From Ilyonectria destructans (taxonomy: Eukaryota; Ascomycota; Sordariomycetes; Hypocreales; Nectriaceae), in the NCBI GenBank assembly GCA_020740775.1, contig JAHEWK010000024.1, positions 1-64,000 on the forward strand: a DNA stretch of 64,000 nt. The letters run 5' to 3'. The position numbers were made by a program, and so were the translations under genes. The notes beneath the pieces are model-generated. The model had not been told where the DNA came from. It did no database searches and saw only the letters and a program-made list of their open reading frames with translations. Shown here piece by piece: positions 53,054 through 63,901 of this stretch. How positions within the stretch are numbered: the first letter of the stretch is position 1; each line of letters begins with the position of its first letter.

Positions 53054-53512
53054 AGTCACAACGGCACGGATTATCCGGGGACCCCGCACAACATAAAGTC
53101 ATTGTATAACTCTGCCTCTGCGGGGCTAGGTGCTGGAAGAATGAAGAGTTCCCCTCACCTTTATGATTAAAGTTTAAAGTTCAAAGTCCCAGTACAAAGT
53201 TAATGCGTAGGACTCTGAGCGAGCTTACGTGTCAGGGGATAACTTGAACATATAAGGCCTTGACGACTCCTGTAGTAATAACACAACAGCATAATCAACT
53301 GAGCACTCAGTATTTCTACAAAACAACACTAGGTACAGTGCTGGAGGCTTAGCGCACCCCTTCTCCACATCCTTTCACTATCGAGGGAGTACCTTTTGCA
53401 ATGACGAGATGACGAGACGTATATCACTAAACATAACCGGTTCGATGACCAAAGAAAACAATCAACGCTACAACACCACAGAACATCATCATCATTCCAG
53501 AAAATCCGGACA
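53054..53512. other. 3' flank of the desaturase gene, nothing else seen
   Basis: About 460 bp lie between the pogo element and the desaturase stop. It should include the desaturase 3' UTR and polyadenylation region (minus strand). No further gene was found. Confidence 0.45.
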
Positions 53513-55005
53513 CTACTCGGGTTTCTTTAGAACGACAGGCTTGGTACCCAGACCGTTGTGGTTGCGGAAGAAGAGGATACCTTTGCCAGCTCCCTCGGCC
53601 TCAGCACTAGGCTCAACCCACTGACACATCCGGGCGCTGATCCACAAGGCACGAATGAAGCCCCAGGCGCCATCCTTAGTGTCGGTGCGATAGTGGTCGC
53701 CCATGACGGGTCGGATAGCTTTTGAGGCCTCGTCGGCGTTGTAGAAGGGAATGGTGCTAACATAATGGTGTAAGACGTGGGTCTCGATGATACCGTGGAG
53801 CAAGTGTCGGCCGATGAAGCCCATCTCACGATCGATCGTAGCAGCAGCACCACGAACAAAATTCCACTCGTCCGCAGTATAGTGAGGAAGCGTCGGATCA
53901 GTATGCTGGAGGAAAGTGATAGCAACTATTTTGATGAGTTACGAGTAGGACACACTATGTAATTGTAAAACTTACCAAGCCAGTGGTTGACCCAGAGATA
54001 GGGGATGCCGTACCAGACAAGCATGTTGGTCCAACCGAAAGTGTTGCCAAAGTATACAAGAGCCGCAATAGCGATCCCGATTCCTATATCACTCAGTATG
54101 ATAAGCTTGGCTTGCTTGGCCTCATACAGGGGGCTTCGGGGGTCGAAGTGGTTTACACCCCCCCCCAAGCCGTTCTTCTTCCCCTTGCCGCGACCCTCAC
54201 ACTGGCATTCATGGTAGTTGTGACCAGTGACGTTAGTGAGGATGTAGCTGGGCCAACCGACGAGCTGCTTCATGACCAGCCTAAGCAGGGTGTAAGCGGG
54301 GGTCTCCTCGGTCAGTTCAGAGAGCTCGTAGGCTATGCGGCCAATACGGGTGGCGTGCTGCTCGCGAGTGCGAGGAACAAAGACCATGTCACGCTCCATA
54401 TTTCCAGTGGCCTTGTGGTGTTTGCCATGAGAGATCTGCCAACTGAAGTATGGGACGAGAAGAGCTGAGTGAAGGACCCAGCCGGTCGCGTCATTGACAA
54501 GGCGAGACTCAGAGAACGCTTGATGGCCACATTCGTGGGCAATGACCCAGAGACCAGTTCCAAAGAGACCCTGGAGCGTAGTGTATAGGCCCCAGAGCAG
54601 GGCTCGCACAGGCGTGGAGGGAATGTATTCAGGAGTCACGAAGTTGTAGAAGATGGTGAAGGTGGTGACAAGGCAGATCATGTCGCGGAGGATGTAGATG
54701 TAGCCCTTGAAGGTGGATCGCTCGAAGCAGTGCTTTGGGATGGCATCGCGGATGTCCTTAATGGTGAAGTCGGGGGGGGTGAACTCGTTGCCATATGTAT
54801 CAAGGAGACGGCCATGTGTAGGCTTGGCCTGGTTGGCATCCACCGAAGAGAGCGAAGAAAGGGAGGTCGAGGAAGCTGAGGGTCGGGGAGAATCCGAGGG
54901 CGAGACGGCGGCAGAGGACTCGGAGTCAGTGACGGTCGTCAAAGTGACGGTGTGCCGAAACGCTGGGTGCTGCCGGGGGACAGTCGAGGTCGAGACGGAA
55001 GTCAT
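53513..55005 (-). CDS. Delta-12 fatty acid (oleate) desaturase, two exons
   Basis: Exon 1 is 55005-53976, a 50-bp intron lies at 53975-53926 (GTAAGT...AATAG), and exon 2 is 53925-53513, giving 480 residues. The protein has the three histidine boxes of membrane desaturases: HECGH, HGKHH and HVLHH. Several hydrophobic spans fit a four-helix membrane protein. The enzyme inserts the second double bond into oleoyl chains at the ER membrane, making linoleate. The Ser/Thr-rich N-terminus (~70 residues) precedes a usual GNEFTPPDFTIKDIRDAIP motif. The start at 55005 gives the full length expected for fungal members. No breaks were seen; this is the one clear metabolic gene of the window. Confidence 0.93.
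53926..53975 (-). other. Intron of the delta-12 desaturase gene
   Basis: Donor GTAAGT and acceptor AATAG, 50 bp. Removal joins ...NHWL and VAITFLQHTDP in frame, as expected in this enzyme family. Confidence 0.9.
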
Positions 55006-55206
55006 TATCGGGAAGATAGATTACTCTAGTCGGGATAAAGTCAATTGACTTGACGAATAGTCGACGAGGAGATTGGGTTGAGAGATGGAAAGTATCTGGT
55101 GGTGCTGCCGTGGCAGTGGGAGTTGTTATGCGATTTTCCTCGACTGGGGGCTTTGTTGGGGAACTGGACAAGTTTGAATTGCTGCTCAACGCTTCCACGC
55201 CTTCAT

Positions 55207-55780
55207 GCGGTCATTAGGGTTCCGTTGAGGTAATTTACCGAACAGTAATTTACCTATCTGACGAAGGTTTTTGGCGTCAGAAACCTCTCATTGGCCGACG
55301 TCCATATGATCCCCACTATTTTCCAAATCGGTCTCTTCCCAACCCCGGCCATCCACAACAATAGACTCTTGGAAGGCGTTTTCTATCTTTATCAGCCGAG
55401 CAACATCAACTGTCTTCCAGTTTTTAGCAGCCATCGGTCCTGCCGGATTATCTTTGACCGTCTTCAGCCTCTTTAGCACCCGACTGTTCATATGGATTAA
55501 TTTGACCTTGTCAGTAAGCCGATTCCGAAGCTTACAATGAAGGTAGTTCGTAGCACCGAGGGGAGCGCTCTGAAGGAACAGAGTTCGCCAGGGATCCGAG
55601 AACTCTCCTTGCGAATGCGACGCACCAAACCTATTTTGTGCACGGACCAATCCTAATATAGATGGGCGCTAAACCTAAAATGGGAAAGTTTTTGACGAAA
55701 ATTACCGCCAAAAACCCCCTTTAGGTATTTGACCGTCAAATACCGTTTTTGACGGTAAAAAACGGAACCCAAGCGGTCAT
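55207..55780 (-). mobile_element. Second hAT relic (55215-55772) with 8-bp target duplication GCGGTCAT
   Basis: The 558-bp element has ends TAGGGTTCCGTT...AACGGAACCCAA (one mismatch in the inverted repeat) flanked by GCGGTCAT at 55207-55214 and 55773-55780. Sub-terminal palindromes (GGTAATTTACC, GACGGTCAAATACCG-type) resemble those of the hAT element at 48885. It lies just upstream of the desaturase gene, within its likely promoter region. Confidence 0.9.
55288..55650 (-). pseudogene. C-terminal remnant of a hAT transposase
   Basis: A 120-residue frame inside the relic. The segment NYLHCKLRNRLTDKVKLIHM resembles the region at and after the hAT dimerisation domain (..RNRL....K...). No catalytic residues are present. 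It is the opposite end of the protein from the BED remnant at 49127. Confidence 0.55.
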
Positions 55781-57112
55781 GATGGATAATAATCTGATAA
55801 GGATTTTAAGAGCATGGACCGTTATCGGCCGGGCAAAAATCGTTTCCAGATTTATACTGCGAATTAAGGTGCAAGCTGTTAGTAAGTTGGGCCGCTGGGT
55901 GTAGTAAATTGTGTGTGTGTTGGTAAGTTGCAGCTCAAAATCGGGAAGCCATGTTGCCGTTCTGATAAAGTAACCTTATCGACCCTATCATCCAATACTG
56001 CACAACCACTCACATGATAACACAAACTTGATTCCAAAGCTTTAAGCCGAGGCGATGGCGGCCGCCATGAAGCCCTTAATATCTAATTGTCAATTACCGA
56101 CATGGTTGATGCAACCCTATTGGGAGGCCAATCGTGTCCAAAAGCAGGGAGGCCGCACTGTTGGCCATTGATAAGCAGAAGTATCTACACATGTAGATAC
56201 TAGATTGGCGATGCCAGGGCCCAAGTTGCATTTTTTCTGTTGGGAAATTTGTTGAGATGGGGTCCCTGGCTGGGGGTTTTAATGGCCTAGGGGGTTTGAA
56301 AAGAAAATTAGAACAGATGAGACCCTCATACTACCCCCTCTCTTATACGTTGGGTTTCTTGCCCATCCAACTTTGATCGCCTTCCAGCTCTCCAAGCTCT
56401 AAGGGGCCAATGTAATAGTATCTTTGGCTCGGATTACTTGAGTCATGTTCAAAGGATATTGCTAGACTGGTTCGAGCTACCTGTAAGATGAAGCGAAGCG
56501 GTGCAGATGTATGACATATGCTATCATATCCTGTAAGTATGCGCTTGGAAATTGTAGGCCCCGAACGGGTAGGACGATAGGGTTAGGGGTAAGTATTACA
56601 AGGGAAAGGGAGAGTATTACACTCGAAATACATTCTATTATCATCCATTTGTCCACACTTTGACCTCCAGGAGCCATCATCCCTATACCCTAATAACCAA
56701 TAGTAACATCTAAGTCTAGATAGCAAAATTATGGAGTGGACATAGATATATGGCCGCTGACTGTACTAGGGAGTAAAATTAAATTTATAATTTCTTATCT
56801 CCAGGGATCGCTGAGCTGATCTAGCATGAGTAAGAACAGATATGAACACATATAACCGTGGTAGAATACAATTTATAATTAATATATTTCACTCTTTCCT
56901 AAGGAGATGCATGGTAGGCGAGAAAAAGTCGTATAAAGTAGCCAATATGAAATACTGTAATACCTGGGGTTGTCCTTGACAAGAGTGCAGACTTCTAAGA
57001 TACAAAGATCACATAATTTTTCACCAAATTGCAACGATAGACTCTACTACACAGACTGAGCCACATAGTGGACTCTATCCATAAGTTCTTCTCTCTACAT
57101 ACCAACTCCTCG
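55781..57112. other. AT-rich stretch without recognisable genes
   Basis: Frames are short and stop-rich on both strands. A GTGTGTGT run lies near 55911. The composition is much more AT-rich than the genes to the left, compatible with old decayed repeats. Confidence 0.5.
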
Positions 57113-57520
57113 AGTGTCAAGTGTGTGGGTTTGCCTCTGTGGCCAATGAGGTGGCTATTATTTAAAAGCTAGAGCATCGGCAGGACTGGTTAAAAGAATC
57201 CTAACAGATTACCAATATTCTACAAACCCAAGCTGATATAGGCGAGCTGCAATACCCACTTCCTACAACTGGGCCTATTTCATGCCACCACCAAAAGTGG
57301 ACGTGCTGAAGTATTGTGCATCTAGCCATATTGCCCATCACATGCAAAAGATCCAGGAGCATTATCCGAAGGAACTTTAATGGAAAATCTAAGAGGCAGG
57401 GGAAGACTATTACTAGGTTGCTATATGTACGCCTCTGAGATACCGTGGTCGAAGGTATCGCAGAGCGGGCAGCACATGGTTTCGGGTTGATGCAACTAAA
57501 GGACGATGAAGGAGCACAAA
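57113..57520 (+). pseudogene. Heavily decayed OrsD-type zinc-finger relic
   Basis: Despite stops and frame changes, the order of OrsD landmarks is readable: CQVCGFASVANEVA, then GELQYPLPTTGPIS, then in another frame PPPKVDVLKYC...HHMQKIQEHYP, then RGRGR and finally RRAGSTWFRVDA. The intact relative at 41877-45419 has CQKCRFACVSDEVP, LQGFQFPPP, PPKPDGLKC...KHFRTCH, SRGRPKK and SRAASGWFEV in the same order. The stops include TAA/TAG at likely Gln/Trp sites. It lies on the opposite strand to the other copies. It may derive from this family or another OrsD gene. Confidence 0.65.
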
Positions 57521-58580
57521 CTCAGGTGTATTCAGCTACGGTCCAATCGCCAGTAAGGCTGAAAAGTCTTAGCCAAGATGCATAATTTCATCTAAGTGAT
57601 GTGTTAGGCCACGAGCAGAAATATGGTGATGTGGTAATCCAGCCACGTGTAAGTAGCAAAGATGTGGACAATGACTCTTTTGCATGTGACAAGTGCCCAA
57701 AGATGTAAAAATTCCAAATAGTGATATGAGTTAGGTTGACTAAAAATTAGCCACACCAATATTAAAGGGGACTGTTGTTCGTGATATATGTAGCGTCATA
57801 TATTATTGTCAACTAAAATAAACGTCATAAGGCATCCCTCAATCAGGAGTTCTTGTTCCTCAACAGATATTGATTTAGGGTCTCGGCTGATTAGCTTCCT
57901 TAGCTCTTTTGGTATCATGATTAAGATTAATGGAAAATTGTCTCCAAACACTATACATATTATTCACATTGGGAGAGTCAACGCATTACGAAGGTTGGTA
58001 GCACTAGATTTGTCTTAGTATAGAAATTCTCTATATCATATCAACGGGGTGGTGAAGCTCGAGGTTGGAGTGGGAGATCTACTGCCGATTCTATGTGAGA
58101 AAGAAGATTCAACGGGCTCGCGCCCGTAACCTCTCATTTGAAAGGCATCCTAGCAGTAAACGTCCTTCAAATGATGTTGGCATTATAACGTTTAGGCAGA
58201 AAATGTGCAACACCAACGGCTCGGCAGTGTTCGGTGGGTCAAGCTCTCCCTCATCCTCTTATCAGCTAGATGCAACTTCTTGCGTCATGTTTCGTATTCA
58301 ATGTTGCGTCGGCAGATGCGGCGCCGTGCATGCAACTTGGTACAGTCGTCTCCACCCATGTCCCATCACATGTTAATTTTTACGATGAGAGGGGAGTGAC
58401 ATAATATGAGTCCTCAACAAAATTGATTTACCATGTTCAGCAGAAATGCCGGTATTAAACCTATGACTTGAATACAAACAGTATCGCTATACAAAGAACT
58501 TGGAATGGGTCTCTTAATGATTATAGCACGGCACACATATTTTCTTGTTTCCATATCACCATTAGTCGAGTCATAAATTC
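57521..58580. other. AT-rich, no gene supported
   Basis: Short frames (for example 57806-58018 and 58065-58376) show no domain and have AT-rich, stop-dense surroundings. This probably continues the decayed sequence to the left. Confidence 0.45.
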
Positions 58581-59088
58581 ATGTTGTCCAAAGCTCCGTC
58601 GCCAACGGTTTTAATCCTCTTCGCTATGATAGGAACATCCGTCTGGGACTACATTTTTATCCGCACATGCATATTCCTCCTACACCTGATTGCTCCCCTC
58701 AGCGTTGTCTATTCGATGGCCGGCTGGCTAGCCCATCTGCCATTCTATGTCCCCCGCGTCCTAGAGGTATGGCTGGCTCTTGAGGCAGCATTCTATCTTC
58801 TTATCTTCCTCCCACGCAAAGCCTACCTCTAGACGGCCGCGAAACATCCCACCACTGCTTGCCGCAGCGACCGTTGGAAGTTGTTCCGACGCTGCCAGAG
58901 CAATATTCCAGACCCAGATCGGTTCTTGACAAAAATGGTTCCTGGATGCGCCAGCAGCGGAGATCAACCGGGAGAATGTTAAGGATTTCTACCGGTGGGC
59001 GTTCTTGAATACTAGAGAGCCTGATCTGACATACGATGAGGAGCTGGAGGAGTATGTTGGAGAGATGGAGAAATTGTTAGGAAGTTAG
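58581..59088 (+). pseudogene. N-terminal fragment of an alpha/beta-hydrolase-like membrane protein
   Basis: It starts MLSKAPSPTVLILF and has two hydrophobic spans (about residues 8-50), then EVWLALEAAFYLLIFLPRKAYL, a segment I associate with N-termini of fungal alpha/beta-hydrolase proteins. A TAG follows at 58830-58832 where Gln is usual. A one-base insertion near 58934 shifts the frame to WFLDAPAAEINRENVKDF...EEYVGEMEKLLG. It ends at 59088 without the hydrolase core. The family assignment is from memory of similar proteins and is moderate. Confidence 0.55.
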
Positions 59089-59393
59089 AACCCGGGCGGG
59101 GCAACGCGAAATGCCTTAGACTGACGCTCGACAAAGTCGAGATGTTACATCGAAGCTTGACGTGGTACCTGGTGAGTTTCTCCAGTGAGCTACGCGTGAA
59201 CTTATCGCCATATAGTACAGGTCAGGTTACTAATTTTATCTTGTAGTGCATATTTCTTGTCGATACGGTAGCATCCATATATTTACGCTACTACTCCTTT
59301 GACTTCTATCGCACGTCACTTCTGCGCTTTCTTGCTATCTTCCCTTCACGTTTATTCACTCTCTTCACCACCAATCACTCACGGAGGGCCAGT

Positions 59394-60481
59394 TGATTGG
59401 TGTCAGTGGTGCGACCAGCTACCTTGGCGGTGATGCTCAGGAGAGCTCCAGGTGATGGTGTTCTGACTTTTTGCCACCGCTTCGTATTTTCAAAGAAACA
59501 AGCCACGGAAAACGGGACCGGAGATGCTTTTGAGGCGTCGTACACGGATGTTTCAACGGTGAAGCGGCGAGGTTCAGAAGAGTCGCTGGTGTTGTCGCTG
59601 GGCTATGGCACGGATCCGATGATGGTCACCATCGGGCACCACTGCCCTGGTAAGTAGCGGCGATACTCGTCGAAGTCAGAGACGTCACCAGGGTGTCTAG
59701 GAAGGTCAGCCCGTGTGAGAACGAGTGTGAGTCGTGACGTACCTCGACAAACTGAGGGCCTGGACGCTGATCTCTAGCGTGCCGCCCGCGGACTGGGCGG
59801 CGGAGAAGCGGCCGTCGGCATAGAAGAAGGTGTTAGGGGTGTAGAGGTCGCGCTCTTCTCGCGTCAAATAGGCATGAATGCGGGTGCGAATGGGCTCGAT
59901 GTCGATGCTAGAAGTATAGAAGCCGTCCTCCTCAAAGATGTTGACGTCAGCCTGGATCTCGACGTAGTTGGGTGCGTTTTCCCGACTCGGATCGTCCGTG
60001 ATGCTGTCCACAAAGTCTCGCAGGTGGATGGTATTTGAGAAGGTCGCTTGCCGAGACATGACGAATAGAGGTTGAAGGCCGAAGCAATGCATGGAAAGGG
60101 GCAAGAAGTCGGAGGGCGCACGAGGGGCTCATATGCAAGTTTAGTAAGCAAATAGATAAAACAATATTGGTTCATACCTCGATGATTATCGGCTACTTCA
60201 ACATTATGATGTTGCTGGCTGCCACACTGTTTTGGAGGGAGCCTAATACTGTCTCCAGTGAGGTCAACCAATCCATTGGCGGCAGCTGAGGACTGCTCTG
60301 GTTGGGTTCGGTTATCAGAACCATCGCAGCTCTGTTCACTTGATGTATAGAGAGGCCCTGCTATGGGCTTCGTCCTCATATGACCTGGCCCCTTATGTCG
60401 AGGCTTCTGGTAGGATGTTCCCATGCTGGACGATTCAAACTTCCCTGTAGCAGGGTTGTAGGCCTGGAGTTTGAGAACCAT
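59394..60481 (-). pseudogene. Conserved fungal protein of unknown function, three exons with one internal stop
   Basis: Exon 1 starts at ATG 60481 (MVLKLQAYNPATGKF) and ends at a GTATGA donor near 60178. Exon 2 (from about 60047) carries FSNTIHLRDFVDSI...YVEIQADVNIFEEDGFY...YADGRFSAA...LSLSR and ends at a GTACGT donor near 59740. Exon 3 (from about 59700) reads HPGDVSDFDEYRRYLPGQWC, VTIIGSVP, a TAG, then CFFENTKRWQKVRTPSPGAL, AKVAGRTTD. The pieces fit one protein across two introns. The strand content (VTIIGSV..., ALLSITAKV) would suit an OB-fold, but that is a guess. The TAG sits where CAG is plausible. A later exon may be missing. Confidence 0.55.
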
Positions 60482-62484
60482 GATGAGGCCAAGATGATAA
60501 AAGGCATAGAAAAGGAAAAGCACGCAGTTTCCCGGTGAATAGGTGTGATTTGTAGGAGCACCTTAATCAAGGGAGTTTCATGGTTATATATAAGGCTACA
60601 GAGGTTGAGAAACAGGTACTATTCCTTCCGCTTATAGAAACTTCCCTCTTGGGAACGATAAACCGAGAGCCATCACTTTTCGAACAAAAAAGCCAGCATT
60701 TTCCTAAAGGAGCAATTCCTTAAAGAAGTAATGCCACGCTCTAACTCTAAAGCATGGCTAATCCCGGAAGACCGAGGCTCAGCTTGAAGGCTGTCTCACT
60801 TCCGGCTTCCCCGATCGCAGGTGAGGTGGTCAGGCTTTCAGGAAAGCCTCCGGCCCGCAGGCAGGACTATGAGGACCCTCTCTGAAGCCACTCAGAACGA
60901 CCTTCCTCCTTGGCGCTAGGGTCCCTTTCGCAGTCCCCACCAGTCGGATCGTTAAGCTTGCAAGACTCGGATCCAACAGCGCCCTGCTAACGTCGCTCAT
61001 AATGCTAGACATCTTGACCATGCCAATATCATGCGTCAGCTCAGTCTTGCGGCCGCGTGAAACATTTTCATACAAACCCCCCACTGCAGCCCCTGAATAT
61101 CGCTTCCTCGTAGACCGCTCCGTTATTAAGGGGCACCGTATGATCCTATCGCAAGGCTAGACCAAAGAGACGTTCCTGAAATAGGCAGCCAAGACCATAT
61201 TTTCTATCTATGGCGTGGCAGCAATTCGGTCCATCCCACAGTATTGAAAGGGGGGGGTCCATCACCAAAGTATAGTCATGGCCTGAAGCTGGTGGCTAGT
61301 GGAGGATTGCGAATGCAAGCTTGAAGCCAGTGATATTCGCACTTGGTGAGTAGATAGAATCTGGGCTTCTAATTGGTGATTGCAATTATCGCACTGGGCG
61401 AGGTTCCTGATTGCTGGTTATCAGTAAGATTGTATCTGCCTTGGGCGGGAATGGAAGCGTCAGCGCGAATTATCTTGACCCTTGCTGCCCGATCCTCCTG
61501 ACCGTTGGGACTTCAGGTCAGCTACTGGCACACCCCTTGTCATAACGGAACCCAGTATATCTCGCCAACGGTGTCGACTCGGCCCCTGAGCGTATATGCT
61601 TAGTAGAGCAACTAAGAAATAGACCTAGGCCATGGATATCTCGGCCACATTTAGAAAGACGACGAGACAAGAGATCTGCAGGACTCTTGGTTCGAGACGT
61701 AGACGAACAGGGCATGTATTAGCGTCAAGATGCTTACGCTCGGTCGTGACTCAGTCCTTGCAGTAAAGTTGCAAGGGACTTTGCAGATATGATGTGGCGA
61801 TAGCACGGGTGGGGAGGGAGGAGGATCGAGGACATGTGGTCAGTCCTCAAACCACACGAGGGCGCGCGCCTAGCAAATGTGCCCTGCATCGCATGAGGGC
61901 GGTGCCTATTCCGCAAGAGTTATGGCCCACGCCATGGTGCTCGCCAAGTCGGTCTGGATGCGAGCCTCAGCGCGTGCCGACTGGCCAGACCTTGTCCACT
62001 TGACCCATTGCGTAGGATGAGCCTGGCTGAATCCACAGCTAATGGTCTAGAAACCGCTGCGTGCCGAAATTATCTTGGAATGCAACCGTCTTAGAGTCGC
62101 ATCCCACGTCGCCGCCACTCATGGTATGTGTCAGAGCGTCGCCCTTTGTATGACAAGGCTGGTTGAATCCGTCCTTAGCCAATTCGTCCGCGTCGCTGCC
62201 ACCCCTGGGATCCATGGTGGTGTGGACCTCTTCACATGTACCCCGCATGCGGGATGTCGGAGGCGGAACTCTGCGGGAGGTTGGGATATGTACTAGAAAC
62301 TCAGATAAGCCCTGTAACGGCAGTTGTGGCTGTATTCTTCCAAGTTTGACATGCACTGACTAGACTTGTATACAATGGGTTGTCAACAAGTTTTGATCCA
62401 AAACCTCGTACCGCAGCGGTAGCTGTGGGGGCCCGAGGCCCCCTGCTAACCCCTTTTCTTCTTCCTTCCTACAACAACATAGCA
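60482..62484. other. Intergenic region, nothing recognised
   Basis: About 2 kb with scattered short frames on both strands, none with a recognisable domain. No tRNA or other RNA gene was found. Confidence 0.45.
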
Positions 62485-63021
62485 ATGGGCCGCCGAGGGA
62501 AGGAATTATCTCCTTATTTACGGACCAGAATTTGCGAGCTGAAAGACCTTGGTTTGTTTCATGCTAAAATACCTAAGAAGCATCCAGAAATCCCACTCGG
62601 TACAATAAAATCGACTCTTCGGCTCGAGAAGCTACGCAATGAGAACCAAAGCCGCCCGCGGTCCGGGGCGCCGCGCAAGATATCCGAAGAACAACGAGAT
62701 CAAATTTACGATCCAGTAATTCATACGAACCCACATATCACACACCGACAATTACTCGATTCAATTGATAACGTCTGTAAAGAGGGGCCTTTACGGGCTA
62801 TCTTACGAGAGCTAGGTCGGCGAAAATGGAAGCAATTACGCCGGCCTCTGTTAACGGAAGTGCTGGCGCAGAAGCGGCGTGACTGGGCTCGCCGATATAA
62901 GAATATTAACTGGAAACGGGTTAAATGGAGCGATGAATGCCAAGTCGTACGAGGCGTTGGAATTCGACTTGTTTGGACATTCCTTCGCCCGTCAGAGCAG
63001 CTAGAGCAACACGATGTCTAA
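62485..63021 (+). pseudogene. Tc1-like transposase, truncated after the first catalytic Asp
   Basis: From ATG 62485 (MGRRGKELSPYLRTRI) there is a Tc1/mariner paired HTH region (ICELKDLGLFHAKIPKK; RSGAPRKISEEQRDQI) and the start of the DDE domain: RVKWSDECQVVRGVG, where the Asp of WSDE is the first catalytic residue. The frame ends with SEQLEQHDV and the rest of the transposase is missing. Methyltransferase-like sequence begins about 30 bp later, so the junction is a deletion or insertion boundary. No inverted-repeat ends could be defined. Confidence 0.8.
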
Positions 63022-63044
63022 GAATACCGAAGGTAAGGAGGCGT

Positions 63045-63503
63045 GCGGCTCTCGATGAATGGACCTCCAAGCTTCTCAAGTCGCTGGATCGACATGGTCG
63101 TTCTATGAGGGTGGATCCTGACGAAACGCGGCGCCAGCTCGCGTTGGCTGGCTTCACCGACATTGATGAAACCGTCATCAAGGTATGTTACTGTCCTTGG
63201 TCCGAGGATAGCCACGAGAGAGAGGTGGGGAGGTGGTTTAATATAGGGCTTTCTCAGGGTCTCACCGCTCTGTCATGCTCCCCCATGACGAGGATGCTAG
63301 GCATGTCTCCGGAAGATGTGAAAGACCTGTGCCTTAAGCTAAGAGAGACATGTGTGATATTCGCTAGCATGCCTATTGCCGAGTGTGAGTCCGTCCATGA
63401 TTTTAGTCATCAATCTGCAGAAGCTGATTTGCGATGGAGATATATTTGGACAGCGAGAAAGCCTGACCTGGCGCCTAGCACCGTGGTGGCCTGCTCAAGC
63501 TGA
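63045..63503 (+). pseudogene. C-terminal fragment of a LaeA-like methyltransferase
   Basis: RHGRSMRVDPDETRRQLALAG, EREVGRWFNIGLSQGLTALS, MTRMLGMSPEDVKDLCLKLRE and the terminal YIWTARKP form the familiar C-terminal half of fungal LaeA/Llm-type SAM-dependent methyltransferases, which influence secondary metabolism and development from the nucleus. The SAM-binding motifs in the N-terminal half are absent, so the fragment cannot be active. A possible unspliced intron (GTGAGT...TGCAG, about 63387-63419) interrupts the text before YIWTARKP. It directly follows the Tc1 fragment. Confidence 0.75.
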
Positions 63504-63901
63504 TGCCAACTGATGCAAAGACTTTTCCCACGCCCAACTAGTCCCAGGATGGCCTGTGGCGGATGGATTGCGTGTTGACTTGATAAATCTGTCCATCAAA
63601 TTTGTCGCGCAACCCGATGCCGTGACAGCTCTCACGTGCTGGTGCCTCGGTGGGCGCCCAGAAGGCCTATTCCTGATGGCCTGCCCGGCCGTATGATGTG
63701 AACATCGTGGTGAACAGCCATACATTAGAACGACAGCCGATACCCCAAGCCAGAGAAGTATCCAGCACCACACTTGCACATGAGTGATATGAGCGGATAG
63801 CATTTAAGGTAGCACTTTATTAGTTGACAACGAATTCAATTTCATTCCAAGCCTAGTCAACAAACAAAGGGAAAAGGTTTCCAAGTAAAGGAGTGTGCTT
63901 C
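63504..63901. other. Intergenic region before the gene leaving the window
   Basis: No gene was found. It should contain the 3' UTR of the minus-strand gene ending at 63902. Confidence 0.4.

Noticed and set aside
60830..61084. 84-codon minus-strand frame near 61 kb
   Set aside because: No domain, no conserved-looking segments and no splice context; kept as intergenic.
61600..61720. Possible tRNA (GGTTCGAGA near 61690)
   Set aside because: The T-loop-like string stands alone; no matching acceptor stem, anticodon arm or A-box was found around it.
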